This document shows positions 20,933-29,212 of a stretch of DNA of 64,000 nucleotides, piece after piece. The notes below the pieces were generated by a model. That model worked only from the letters and a program-made list of their open reading frames with translations. It searched no databases and had not been told where the DNA came from. Both the position numbers and the translations under genes were made by a program. This DNA comes from Candidatus Woesearchaeota archaeon (GTDB lineage: Archaea > Nanobdellota > Nanobdellia > Woesearchaeales > UBA9642). How positions within the stretch are numbered: position 1 is the first letter of the stretch; the number at the start of each line of letters is the position of its first letter. The stretch spans positions 51,090 to 115,089 of the forward strand of contig QZIT01000004.1 in NCBI GenBank assembly GCA_003599145.1. The letters run 5' to 3'.

Positions 20933-21460
20933 TTACGGTTCCCATTCCCTATAATCTTCATAGGCCTTGACATTGCCTATTTTTCCTCTATACATAAGCC
21001 GTTCTATGCCCGCACCTTTGAGCAGGGTCAGTGCGCGTGATCTTTCTTCCTGCCATTTTGGATGAGTGCTTATGATAAAAGTTTCATGTCCCACTAGTTT
21101 TACAATCCCTGCTGCGATGATTGCTTCTGCACAGCTTTCGCAGGGCGTCCATGGCATAACCATAATTGCTCCTTCTGTCTGTTTTTTTGCTCCATGCGCA
21201 TTGTTTATTGCTGTTTTTTCAGCATCAACAATGTGGGCATACTTCCATGCACGATCGCCAAGCTGTTCTTTGGTAGGATGTACATCAGGAGGAAATTGGT
21301 TTGCACCATAGGCAAGAATAGTTGTTAAATCTGGAGCAACAATCACTGCGCCAACTCTTGTTTTTGGGTCATTGCTGTTTGTCCATCCATAATCATAGGC
21401 TGCTCTCAGCAACGGCACATATCGTTCATCGGTTGTTATGGTAAACTCAGGTTGCCACAT
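20933..21460 (-). CDS. dCMP/cytidine-type zinc deaminase with Asp in place of the zinc-binding His
   Basis: The 175-residue protein has the deaminase fold: KTRVGAVIVAPDLTTILAYGANQFP, then IVDAEKTAINNAHG with the catalytic Glu, then the zinc cysteines in TPCESCAEAIIAAGI. In dCMP deaminases the motif is HAE; here it reads DAE, so an Asp would have to act as zinc ligand. It may make dUMP for thymidylate synthesis, complementing the ribonucleotide reductase, or be a related nucleotide or base deaminase. A minus-strand TATA (21483-21490) sits 30 bases from the ATG. Confidence 0.78.
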   Translation of the reverse strand: MWQPEFTITTDERYVPLLRAAYDYGWTNSNDPKTRVGAVIVAPDLTTILAYGANQFPPDVHPTKEQLGDRAWKYAHIVDAEKTAINNAHGAKKQTEGAIMVMPWTPCESCAEAIIAAGIVKLVGHETFIISTHPKWQEERSRALTLLKGAGIERLMYRGKIGNVKAYEDYREWEP

Positions 21461-21482
21461 GCGTTGCGGAAAGAATTACGCG

Positions 21483-21490
21483 TTTATATT
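21483..21490 (-). promoter_or_regulatory. TATA box of the deaminase gene
   Basis: On the minus strand AATATAAA has its upstream edge 30 bases before the ATG at 21460. Confidence 0.5.
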
Positions 21491-21589
21491 CTATTCGATT
21501 ATTATTTTATCAGTTTTTATTTATTTTCTATATAGAAAGATTTCCTTTTATGGTATCAGGTTCTATACTGAATAATCACTAAAACATTG

Positions 21590-21596
21590 AAAAAAA
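21590..21596 (-). terminator. T7 terminator of 5S rRNA
   Basis: Seven T on the minus strand directly follow the 5S rRNA 3' end. Confidence 0.55.
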
Positions 21597-21597
21597 G

Positions 21598-21711
<114 letters not shown>

Positions 21712-21733
21712 ATTATCAGGGAATAGTTGGGGG

Positions 21734-21743
21734 TTTTTAAAGG
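21734..21743 (-). promoter_or_regulatory. TATA box of 5S rRNA
   Basis: On the minus strand CTTTAAAAAC has its upstream edge 32 bases before the 5S 5' end at 21711. Confidence 0.5.
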
Positions 21744-21811
21744 TTATGGTTTTTTATGTTCAATAATACTCCTGAATCTCTAAGGTAACAAAAACCTATA
21801 AATCATAAACA

Positions 21812-21819
21812 TTATAAAT
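21812..21819 (+). promoter_or_regulatory. TATA box of the SDR pair at 21841
   Basis: TTATAAAT starts 29 bases before the ATG at 21841. Confidence 0.5.
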
Positions 21820-21840
21820 TATGCGAGAATTCACAGAACT

Positions 21841-22689
21841 ATGAAAAAAGTCCTCTTAGTGGGCAGTAGCGGCTATATAGGAAACCTTTTACTCAATGGC
21901 TTACAAGGAGATTTCCACGTTATTGGTCTTTCCAGAAGCCATAAACATGACGATCTGTTCATGAATACGCATAAATTAAAGGCAAAGCTTTCAGAAATCA
22001 GTCCTGATATCATCATTTACCTCATCAATGCACCGCCTTCTGTTTCAGAAGAGAGAATTTTAGAGGCTTACCAAACCAACAATCAACTATTAAAGAACTT
22101 CCTATCTGCAATGAAGGATCATAAGCCATGGTTTATTTACGTTTCTTCAAGCGCTGTTTACGGACTGAATAAGGATTCTGTAGTTTCAGAAACCAGCAAA
22201 AGACAGCCCGTGAATCTCTATGGACTTTTCAAATGCTATTCTGAAGATATTCTTTTCGCTTTCGCAAAGGAGCATGGTGTTCCCTTTACCATCTTGAGAG
22301 TTTTCAACATCTACGGCCCAAAAAATATGATTTTTCAGAAGATTTTTGAGTCCATAAAAAACAACAACATGATGCATTTTCACGGCCTGCACCAAAAAAG
22401 GGACTATCTTTCAGAAAAGAAATTTCTTCATGTGCTCTCTTCTCTTATAGATCGCTCTCTTTTTAAAAACGAAGTGCTGAACGTTGGCTCAGGAAACGCA
22501 GTGCAGATAAGGCAAGTACTAGACACTGCTTTAGAGGTGTATCCTGCTTTTAGCCATAGCATTGTAGAGCATGAGGGAAGATATTTTGATTCTGTTGCAG
22601 ACATTTCCAAATTGAAGAGCCAAATCAGTCTTGAGCCTGAGGACATTCTTGACACCTTTCGAAGCGACTTGAAGAGCGTGATTGCATGA
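21841..22689 (+). CDS. NAD-dependent epimerase/dehydratase (extended SDR)
   Basis: The 282-residue protein has the Rossmann motif LLVGSSGYIGNLL, FIYVSSSAVYG, and the catalytic pair in NLYGLFKCYSE (YxxxK), then ILRVFNIYGPKN. These are features of extended SDR sugar-nucleotide enzymes such as reductases, epimerases and dehydratases. It overlaps the next gene, a CapD/PseB-like 4,6-dehydratase, by four bases, so the two probably act in sequence on one UDP-sugar. A CapF-like reductase role in UDP-L-FucNAc synthesis is one option; the CapF cupin domain is absent. Confidence 0.8.
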   Translation: MKKVLLVGSSGYIGNLLLNGLQGDFHVIGLSRSHKHDDLFMNTHKLKAKLSEISPDIIIYLINAPPSVSEERILEAYQTNNQLLKNFLSAMKDHKPWFIYVSSSAVYGLNKDSVVSETSKRQPVNLYGLFKCYSEDILFAFAKEHGVPFTILRVFNIYGPKNMIFQKIFESIKNNNMMHFHGLHQKRDYLSEKKFLHVLSSLIDRSLFKNEVLNVGSGNAVQIRQVLDTALEVYPAFSHSIVEHEGRYFDSVADISKLKSQISLEPEDILDTFRSDLKSVIA

Positions 22690-23717
22690 CGGATGAAAAG
22701 CTGAGCAGTATGCTTATTAAAGACAAAACGGTTTTGATCACAGGAGGAATAGGCAGCATAGGCAGCAGAATTGTCAAAAAAATCCTGCAGTATGCTCCAA
22801 AGAAAATTCTGGTATTGGACAATAGGGAGACAGAACTCTTCTATGAAAAATTCTATACATACTCAGGCATGCCTGTAGAGCTTCATTTGGTTGACGTAAG
22901 AGACAAATCTTCTATCGCTCACTTGTTTGCCAATGTGGATATCGTTTTTCATGCTGCGGCTCTGAAGCATGTTCCTATCTGCGAAGTTCATCCGTATGAG
23001 GCAGTGAAAACCAATATTATTGGAACAAACAATGTTGTAGAATGTGCCATCGAGCATAAAGTTTCAAAATTTATTTTTATAAGCACTGATAAAGCAGTGA
23101 ACCCTAACAATGTCATGGGAGCGTCGAAGCTTTTAGCAGAGCGATTGATTATTGCTAAAGCGCTCAATAGAAACAACGGCACCAAATTTGGCATAATTCG
23201 CTTTGGCAATGTCTTATATTCAAGAGGGTCTGTGCTGGAAATATGGAACATGCAGCTTAAAACAAAAAATAAAATAGCCATAACCGATCAGGATATGACT
23301 CGTTTTTTCATGAGCCTTTCTGAATGTGTAGATTTGATTTTATTTGCAGCACATCTTGCAGAAAACGGAGAAACGTTCATCCTGAAAATGAAATCTATTA
23401 AGCTTTTGGATTTGGCAAAAGCGTACTTGCAATTGAAAGGCTTCTCTGAAAATGCCTATGAGATTATAGGAAAGCGCCCTGGCGAAAAGAAGCACGAAGA
23501 GCTTTTTATAGGTTCGACAGACGATTTGTTCTTTGAAAACGAGAAGTTTTACGTGCTCCTTTCTCCTTTTTCAAAACAGTCAGATGCTCACAGAATGAAA
23601 CTGCTTGGTTTTCATCAAACAGAAAAACGAACAGTGTGCTCAGACCAAAAAGATGCACTGAACTTTGAGATAGTCAAAGAAAGTTTAAGCAAGGAAAAAG
23701 ACCTTCTTTTTTCTTAA
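22686..23717 (+). CDS. UDP-GlcNAc 4,6-dehydratase-like protein (CapE/PseB family)
   Basis: The 343-residue protein has TVLITGGIGSIGSRIVKKIL, VLDNRETELFYEKF, VDIVFHAAALKHVPICE, NIIGTNNVVECAI, and the family-defining FISTDKAVNPNNVMGASKLLAERL, where Met replaces the usual SDR Tyr as in PseB/FlaA1/CapE. These enzymes dehydrate UDP-GlcNAc at C4/C6, with or without C5 inversion, the first step to pseudaminic acid, bacillosamine or L-FucNAc. The product sugar here is unknown because no aminotransferase is in the window. Confidence 0.85.
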   Translation: MTDEKLSSMLIKDKTVLITGGIGSIGSRIVKKILQYAPKKILVLDNRETELFYEKFYTYSGMPVELHLVDVRDKSSIAHLFANVDIVFHAAALKHVPICEVHPYEAVKTNIIGTNNVVECAIEHKVSKFIFISTDKAVNPNNVMGASKLLAERLIIAKALNRNNGTKFGIIRFGNVLYSRGSVLEIWNMQLKTKNKIAITDQDMTRFFMSLSECVDLILFAAHLAENGETFILKMKSIKLLDLAKAYLQLKGFSENAYEIIGKRPGEKKHEELFIGSTDDLFFENEKFYVLLSPFSKQSDAHRMKLLGFHQTEKRTVCSDQKDALNFEIVKESLSKEKDLLFS

Positions 23718-23735
23718 CTCCTATGCTTCAAGAGA

Positions 23736-23897
23736 CTAAAAAAGAGCATAAATAAACGGAGAAATGCTACTGCTTTGTCCAAAGACAATAAGCAATCCTA
23801 CAATCACTAAAAGAACAATAATGGGAACTAGCCACCACGCTTTTCTTTCTTTCAGAAAGAACCATAATTCTCCAATTACTCCTTTGTTTTTTCCCAT
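23736..23897 (-). CDS. DUF5989-type small membrane protein
   Basis: Reading from the ATG at 23897 on the minus strand gives 53 residues: GVIGELWFFLKERKAWWLVP, one strong membrane helix, then VFGQSSSISPFIYALF at the C terminus. This matches the small DUF5989 proteins that occur beside NodU/CmcH carbamoyltransferases in bacterial and archaeal glycan loci. It overlaps the upstream SGNH hydrolase gene by 22 bases and closes a five-gene minus-strand cassette. Function unknown; a scaffold or partner of the membrane SGNH/carbamoyl machinery is inference. Confidence 0.85.
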   Translation of the reverse strand: MGKNKGVIGELWFFLKERKAWWLVPIIVLLVIVGLLIVFGQSSSISPFIYALF

Positions 23898-24991
23898 GGT
23901 CTTTGATACTTTTCAGAAATTATTTTATAATTTATAAAGTAATCGGTTAGGATATTTGCGATTGCTTGGTGTCCTTTTTTATTGATGTGCCCGTCAATTT
24001 TAAAATAGTAGTCAGAGGATGAAAAGTTATAGTCAAGAGAATCAAGACACTCTATGCCCGAAATATTTTTAAGCACTTTGTTAGGCAATAAAGGGTCGAG
24101 ATTTTGAACGGGGATGCTGTTTCTCACTTGGCTATCGACTTGCAATTTATGCGGTAAAATAAGGACGATGAAAGTTGCATCATGTTCTTTGGCAAATGCC
24201 TTAAAAGCTATAAGCGTTTCAATGGTTTCATTCCATGCTGCACTTTTCTTTTCTGTTTCTTCAGGTATAAACTGCTCTATTTCCAAGCTTCTCTTTTCTG
24301 CCTCTGAAAGAGACGATGTATAGGCTATATTGCGCACTGCTCTTACGGTAAAAAGACAGGATTTGCAATACCTGTATATAAGCCAGTTTGCTTTGACAAT
24401 CGCGGATGGTCTCTGTTCTATGAGATACCCGCCTATGATGCTGTAGGTTTTATTTTTATAATAGTAGTTCTCTTCAAGGTCATTTCCCACATAGTAACTC
24501 AGGAGAATAACATCTGGCTGAAATTTTATCCCTTCTGTTTTAAGATACGCCAATTCTTGCTTTGTTGACCAGCCTCCAACTCCTGCATTGATAACTTCAA
24601 CAGTATACGTTTTGGAAAGTTCACGCTCAAAAGTTTTTATGTACGTTTCCTCTTCTTCAACTCCTGTTCCGAATTGCATAGAATCTCCTAATGCAAGTAT
24701 TCTCAACGTTCCTTCTGGCTTTGAGTAGTTGAATTCCCTGTCTCTGTGGCCTTGAGAACTGATGTTGATATTGTTTGTATACTCGGCATCACGCACGATT
24801 CCTGTGAACCCCGGATTAAGCTTAAATCCTGTATCATTGTCAAGTATGTTCATATATGGAGGAAGGCCTTTTTCAGGAGCAAGATTTGCCACTCTGACAA
24901 AAATTTCAAGAAAAACAGAAAAAATAAACAGTGCCAGGATGACCGCGAGAACCTTGAGCAATACTTCCCTCTGCTTTTTAATCTTCCGCAT
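23876..24991 (-). CDS. Membrane-anchored SGNH/GDSL hydrolase-like protein
   Basis: The 371-residue protein has an N-terminal membrane helix (about 10-30). The SGNH landmarks follow: LALGDSMQFGTGV (catalytic Ser), INAGVGGWST (block II Gly), LSYYVGNDLEE (block III Asn), and the C-terminal DGHINKKGHQAIA (Asp/His). Members remove or add O-acyl groups on extracellular polymers. The active domain probably faces outward. ATG 24991 is preferred; the codon at 25000 is GTG. It overlaps the carbamoyltransferase gene by 14 bases. Confidence 0.85.
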   Translation of the reverse strand: MRKIKKQREVLLKVLAVILALFIFSVFLEIFVRVANLAPEKGLPPYMNILDNDTGFKLNPGFTGIVRDAEYTNNINISSQGHRDREFNYSKPEGTLRILALGDSMQFGTGVEEEETYIKTFERELSKTYTVEVINAGVGGWSTKQELAYLKTEGIKFQPDVILLSYYVGNDLEENYYYKNKTYSIIGGYLIEQRPSAIVKANWLIYRYCKSCLFTVRAVRNIAYTSSLSEAEKRSLEIEQFIPEETEKKSAAWNETIETLIAFKAFAKEHDATFIVLILPHKLQVDSQVRNSIPVQNLDPLLPNKVLKNISGIECLDSLDYNFSSSDYYFKIDGHINKKGHQAIANILTDYFINYKIISEKYQRPWEKTKE

Positions 24992-26744
24992 ATTTTTCAC
25001 TGTCCCAGGCGTATTTTTTATTATCGTTGCGCTTGATGATAAAATTTCCCATGATAAGACAGTCTATCCCCGTGCCCATCATGCACTTGAAGGCGTCATA
25101 CGGTGTGCACACAATAGGCTCTCCGCGAATATTGAACGAAGTGTTGATTAAGATAGGTATGCCTGAGTGTTTTCCAAATTCTTTAATAAGATCATAGTAC
25201 AGTGGCTGCTGAAACCTTCTGACGGTTTGCAGTCTTCCAGAACCATCAACGTGCGTTACTGAAGGAATCCTGCCTTGCCATTCCTTGCGCACAGGATACA
25301 CCATAAGCATAAAATCTGTTGCTTCAGGAATAGGTCTGTCGCAGTCAAAATAGGTTAGTGCATCATCTTCGCAAACTACAGGAGCAAACGGCCTGAATTT
25401 TTCTCTATGTTTTACTTTGCTGTTCAGTAACTCTTTTGCTTGAGGGTTGCAGGGGTTTGCGAGAATGCTTCTTGCTCCTAGAGCTCTTGGACCCCACTCC
25501 ATTCCTCCCTGAAACCAGCCAATCACTTGGTTTTGGTAAATAAGCTTCGCCGTTGCATGCACAAGTTCATCAGTGGTTTTGAACTGTTTATACTTTATTT
25601 TGTGTTTATCGAGGAAGAGCCGTACTTCGTCATCTGAGAACGAGGGGCCTAAAAAAGCATCATGAAGAACATAGGTTCTTTTGTTTTTCATCAGCGTGTG
25701 ATAGATATATTGAACAACCCCCATGCTTGTTCCGCCGTCTGAAGCGTTTGGCTGTATCCATACTTTCTTGAAGGAAGTGCTTCGCAGTATCTTGCCGTTA
25801 TAGACGCTGTTCAAGGCAACGCCTCCTGCAAGTACGAGGTTTTTATTTTTGGTTGCTATGGAAACATGCCTAAGGATTGTGGTGATGATGTCTTCAGTTA
25901 CGAGCTGCACTGCTGCAGCGATATCTTTATGCCTCTGCGTCATTTCAGTTCCTTTTTTGGTTATGGGACCATCAAGAAGCTTGCATAATTTCTTGGAGGG
26001 CATCCTGTCTGCATAGTGATACACAAAGTACGACATATCAAAGCAGTAACTGCCATCGTCTTTCAGATCAACAATGCTTCTCAGTCTTTGATAATATTTG
26101 TTGCGCTTTCGATCCATGGTTCCGTATGGAGCAAGGCCCATGACCTTGTATTCTGAATTATTGACGCTAAAACCCAAGTATGCAGTAATAGTAGAATACA
26201 GTAAGCCTATGGAATGAGGAAAGTGAATTTCCTTGAGAAGCTGCATGCTGGTTTCTTTTCCAACACCATACGTCGTTGTTGCCCACTCGCCGACTCCATC
26301 AAGAGTCACTATTGCGGCAGATTCAAACGGGCTGGGCAGAAATGCACTTGCGGCATGCGCAAGGTGATGAGGAATAAACAGCACATCTCCTTTGTATTTG
26401 AGCTTTTTCTTTATGGTTCGTATGATTCTTAACTTCTGGTCAATCCAGGAAGGCATCGAGCTGAGAAATGTTTTTATGCTTTTGGGAAACGACTGCAGGT
26501 GCTGGTGGAGAACTCTTTCGAATTTCAAAAACGGTTTCTCATAAAAGCCTATAACATTTATTTGGTCAATGGAAATGCGCTCTTTTTGCAGGCAAAATAA
26601 AATTGCATGCATGGGGAAACTTGTATCGTGCTTTTTTCTTGTAAACCTTTCTTCTTCTGTAGCAGCCACAATAATGCCGTCTTTGAGCAGTGCGGCAGAA
26701 GCATCGTGATAGTAACAGCTTATTCCGAGTATGTAGGTCGCCAT
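24978..26744 (-). CDS. NodU/CmcH-type carbamoyltransferase
   Basis: These enzymes use carbamoyl phosphate and ATP to O-carbamoylate sugars or antibiotics through a carbamoyl-adenylate. The 588-residue protein has the ASKHA-type N domain (YILGISCYYHDASAALLKDG, EERFTRKKHD, HHLAHAASAF metal motif, VTLDGVGEWA, LAGGVALNSVYNG). The C-terminal TobZ/NodU domain includes WFQGGMEWGPRALGARSILA, KHREKFRPFAPVV, and NTSFNIRGEPIVCTPYDA. Start set at ATG 26744; an in-frame codon 33 bases upstream adds a non-homologous stretch. It is the centre of a five-gene cassette. Confidence 0.95.
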   Translation of the reverse strand: MATYILGISCYYHDASAALLKDGIIVAATEEERFTRKKHDTSFPMHAILFCLQKERISIDQINVIGFYEKPFLKFERVLHQHLQSFPKSIKTFLSSMPSWIDQKLRIIRTIKKKLKYKGDVLFIPHHLAHAASAFLPSPFESAAIVTLDGVGEWATTTYGVGKETSMQLLKEIHFPHSIGLLYSTITAYLGFSVNNSEYKVMGLAPYGTMDRKRNKYYQRLRSIVDLKDDGSYCFDMSYFVYHYADRMPSKKLCKLLDGPITKKGTEMTQRHKDIAAAVQLVTEDIITTILRHVSIATKNKNLVLAGGVALNSVYNGKILRSTSFKKVWIQPNASDGGTSMGVVQYIYHTLMKNKRTYVLHDAFLGPSFSDDEVRLFLDKHKIKYKQFKTTDELVHATAKLIYQNQVIGWFQGGMEWGPRALGARSILANPCNPQAKELLNSKVKHREKFRPFAPVVCEDDALTYFDCDRPIPEATDFMLMVYPVRKEWQGRIPSVTHVDGSGRLQTVRRFQQPLYYDLIKEFGKHSGIPILINTSFNIRGEPIVCTPYDAFKCMMGTGIDCLIMGNFIIKRNDNKKYAWDSEKYAED

Positions 26745-26754
26745 GGTTCTTGTT

Positions 26755-26985
26755 TCATACTTGTCTATAATATGCATCTTTGCTCTTTGCCATTTTGAAG
26801 GGCTTCCAATAGCTTTTTTTTCTCTTGATATCGAGGAATTCTTTTTTCATTATTCGTGCAACCATGCTGGTGATTCCAACGCCGGCAAGGTAAACGACAG
26901 AAAGCAATGCTGTGTTGATAAGGCTGCTTATGCCTTCTGCAAACATCCTGAATCCTTTTTTCACTCCCCTTAAGAACGCCTTCAT
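26755..26985 (-). CDS. Small membrane protein of the carbamoyltransferase cassette (SYW-tail type)
   Basis: From ATG 26985 the protein has 76 residues: an amphipathic start, a hydrophobic segment (LINTALLSVVYLAGVGITSMVARI), then the ending KKSYWKPFK ... SKDAYYRQV. The SYW and YxRQ-type tail recurs in small proteins encoded just before NodU-type carbamoyltransferases. ATG 26985 overlaps the stop of the preceding gene (ATGA). Longer in-frame upstream codons would overlap that gene fully. Function unknown. Confidence 0.8.
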   Translation of the reverse strand: MKAFLRGVKKGFRMFAEGISSLINTALLSVVYLAGVGITSMVARIMKKEFLDIKRKKSYWKPFKMAKSKDAYYRQV

Positions 26986-27203
26986 GCTTGCACCGTTTTT
27001 CTTACGATAAATGCAAGGATGGCTATGCCTGCAGTAATGGCTGCAACGTGAAGATACGTCCATGATGCAGGAAGCTTTTTGAGCAGAAGCAGTATAAAAA
27101 AAAGTATGGTGGTGAACAGGATATACGCGCATGCAAAGCCTATTTTCTCTCCTATGCTCTCGCTTCGAGTGTCTCTCTCAAAAACAAGCATTTCCTTTGC
27201 CAT
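26982..27203 (-). CDS. SxtJ-like small membrane protein
   Basis: The 73-residue protein has a charged start (AKEMLVFERDTRSESIGEKIGF) and two membrane helices (about 20-41 and 48-68). Placement first in the cassette and the two-helix shape resemble the SxtJ-type proteins next to carbamoyltransferases. ATG 27203 follows a GGGGAG Shine-Dalgarno sequence; the in-frame codon at 27221 is TTG. Family assignment is tentative and leans on context. Confidence 0.65.
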   Translation of the reverse strand: MAKEMLVFERDTRSESIGEKIGFACAYILFTTILFFILLLLKKLPASWTYLHVAAITAGIAILAFIVRKTVQA

Positions 27204-27305
27204 GAATCTCCCCGTATTCAAGAAAAAACACCAATTTATAATGATTTCTATTTTTGCTTAAGGGAGTCCATAAACTATTAATAGGAGCGCCATCTTTCTT
27301 TTTCT

Positions 27306-28244
27306 ATGCACATCGTCATTTATTCTTCAAGAGGCGGAGGACCCTATAAAATTTATCAGCTTACCAAAACATACTTGGAAAAAAAAGGACATACCGTTGT
27401 TCTCTATAATACCTTCTGGAGATCTTTCTATTCCTTGCTCTTTGAAAAAAAACAGGCAGTCATCAGCAACATTCCTATTCCCTTTCCCTTAAAGGCGAAA
27501 TACCTTCTCAACATTCAGGGAAGATATTTCAAGGAAAGACATATTTTGAGAAATCCCTTGGCGTATTTATATCCCTTGGCGATACCCGTGGCAGACGATA
27601 TTGTGGTGGCTTCTCTGTTCTTAAGAAAGGCATTGCACCTACCCAAGGCAAAGGTGATTCCTAATATTATAGAGCCTGTTCAGAAAGAAGTAGCCAAGAA
27701 GAAAAGGCGAACGTTTCTTTCCTTAATAACCATCAATAACTTTGCGTTTAAAGAGAAAGCACTAGGTGTTTTTAAGATTCTGGAAATGTTAGCTTCTTTG
27801 AAGGCAGACTATGTTTTGCATTATGATGTTTATGGCAGCGGCAAATATCTTGCAGAGGTCAGGCAAAAGGCAGCTCTGTTGAAGTTTCCCCAAAACATAC
27901 AGGTTTTTTTTCATGGGCCGACGAACAAGGTTATGGACGTTCTTCGAGCATCAGATATATTTCTGTATTGGTCTGATTTAGATAATATGCCGCAGGTCAT
28001 TCTTGAGGCTATGATGTCAGAACTTCCTGTCATCAGCAACGATGTTGGCGCAGTGAAAGAGGTCATTTCAGATAAAAAAAACGGGTACATCTGCGATGAG
28101 CATACCTATCTTCCCACACTTCTTTCTCTTTGTGCAGACAAAGATAAGAGAATCAAGGTTGGAAAAGAAGCAAGGAGTTCTGTCATCAAAAACTTTTCGC
28201 CTGAAAAAATCATGCCCCTTTGGGAAAAGCTTTTGCGCTCGTGA
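27306..28244 (+). CDS. GT4-family glycosyltransferase
   Basis: The 312-residue protein is a short GT-B enzyme: HIVIYSSRGGGPYKIYQLTKTYLE at the start, then the donor-binding half with ASDIFLYWSDLDNMPQVILEAMMSELPVISNDVGAVKEVI and NGYICDEHT. The EX7E pair is represented by D/E in DNMPQVILE, a weak version. The N-terminal domain is smaller than usual. It lies between the carbamoyltransferase cassette and a convergent GT2. Confidence 0.82.
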   Translation: MHIVIYSSRGGGPYKIYQLTKTYLEKKGHTVVLYNTFWRSFYSLLFEKKQAVISNIPIPFPLKAKYLLNIQGRYFKERHILRNPLAYLYPLAIPVADDIVVASLFLRKALHLPKAKVIPNIIEPVQKEVAKKKRRTFLSLITINNFAFKEKALGVFKILEMLASLKADYVLHYDVYGSGKYLAEVRQKAALLKFPQNIQVFFHGPTNKVMDVLRASDIFLYWSDLDNMPQVILEAMMSELPVISNDVGAVKEVISDKKNGYICDEHTYLPTLLSLCADKDKRIKVGKEARSSVIKNFSPEKIMPLWEKLLRS

Positions 28245-28258
28245 AGATTTCATAAAAA

Positions 28259-29212
28259 TCATACTGGCGTGGTGGTCATTTTCTCAAAAAATGAAGTTTT
28301 TAAAAAAAGCGCGTATATCCTTAAAAAAGCGTTTTTGCCTAGAAAGCTTGCAAGAAAAACAAGAAAAACGAAAACAGAGAACCGTTGTGCAAGAGATTTT
28401 TTAAGCAGGGCTTTGCTTTCCTTTTTACCGCTCAATATTCCATAAAATCCTTGTTTGAAGAGCAGATCTGCGTATTTTTCTTTTAGGCTCAAGCGAAGGT
28501 AGTCTTTTCCGAACGTGGCAAGGTATTTTTGATAGTCTCTGAATCTTTTTTCTGCATTGCTAGGCTCAAGCAATTTTTTCGAAACTCTGTTTTCTTGCTC
28601 GTAACTGTACAGCCTAAGAATTTTTTTTGAGGCAAACACTCTATTTTTTTGAATTAACCTCCCCCAGTGATACTGTTCAAAGCAGAAAAATTCCTCGGGG
28701 AATGGGTTTTTCCTAAGGAGGTCTGTGCGAATAACCATTAAAAATTCACCGTACACTTTTTTTGCCTCTAACCATTCTCTGTAGGAATAGACCTTTTCCT
28801 CTTGAATGTGGCTTAAGAGTTTTCCTGATTTTATTTCTTGAGTGCCGAAAAGCATAAGGGGAACCATTTTTTTGTGATTTCTATCTGTATACTGTGCAAT
28901 GACTTCAAAGCAATCCTTCGTTAAACGATCGTCAGAATCGAGCAGGAGAATGTATTTTCCAAGCGCTTTTTCAACTCCTCTGTTTCGAGCGGCATTCACG
29001 CCTTTATTCTGTTTGTAATAAAAATAGCGGAGATGGGGATATCTATTTTTTGCAAAAAGTTCATAAGTCTTATCCGTACTGCCATCATCAATAATGATAA
29101 TTTCATGCGTAAGGCCTGACGACCGTTGCTGCAATACGCTTTGCACGGCGTGCAGAATGCATTTTTTTCGGTTATAGGTCGGAATGAGAATGCTCAAGTC
29201 GTATGTTTTCAT
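28259..29212 (-). CDS. GT2-family glycosyltransferase
   Basis: The 317-residue GT-A enzyme has LSILIPTYNRKKCILHAVQSVL, EIIIIDDGSTDKTYELF, NKGVNAARNRGVEKALGKYILLLDSDDRL with the metal-binding DSD, and a helical C-terminal region ending in a hydrophobic stretch (about 280-305). It overlaps the AsnB-like gene by four bases (ATGA), so it belongs to a minus-strand operon of methyltransferase, GT4, AsnB and GT2. Confidence 0.88.
   Translation of the reverse strand: MKTYDLSILIPTYNRKKCILHAVQSVLQQRSSGLTHEIIIIDDGSTDKTYELFAKNRYPHLRYFYYKQNKGVNAARNRGVEKALGKYILLLDSDDRLTKDCFEVIAQYTDRNHKKMVPLMLFGTQEIKSGKLLSHIQEEKVYSYREWLEAKKVYGEFLMVIRTDLLRKNPFPEEFFCFEQYHWGRLIQKNRVFASKKILRLYSYEQENRVSKKLLEPSNAEKRFRDYQKYLATFGKDYLRLSLKEKYADLLFKQGFYGILSGKKESKALLKKSLAQRFSVFVFLVFLASFLGKNAFLRIYALFLKTSFFEKMTTTPV

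Noticed and set aside
22686..23717. A pseudaminic acid pathway starting here
   Set aside because: The dehydratase fits, but PseC aminotransferase, PseH and PseG are not visible in the window, so only the NeuC-NeuB-NeuA core is claimed.
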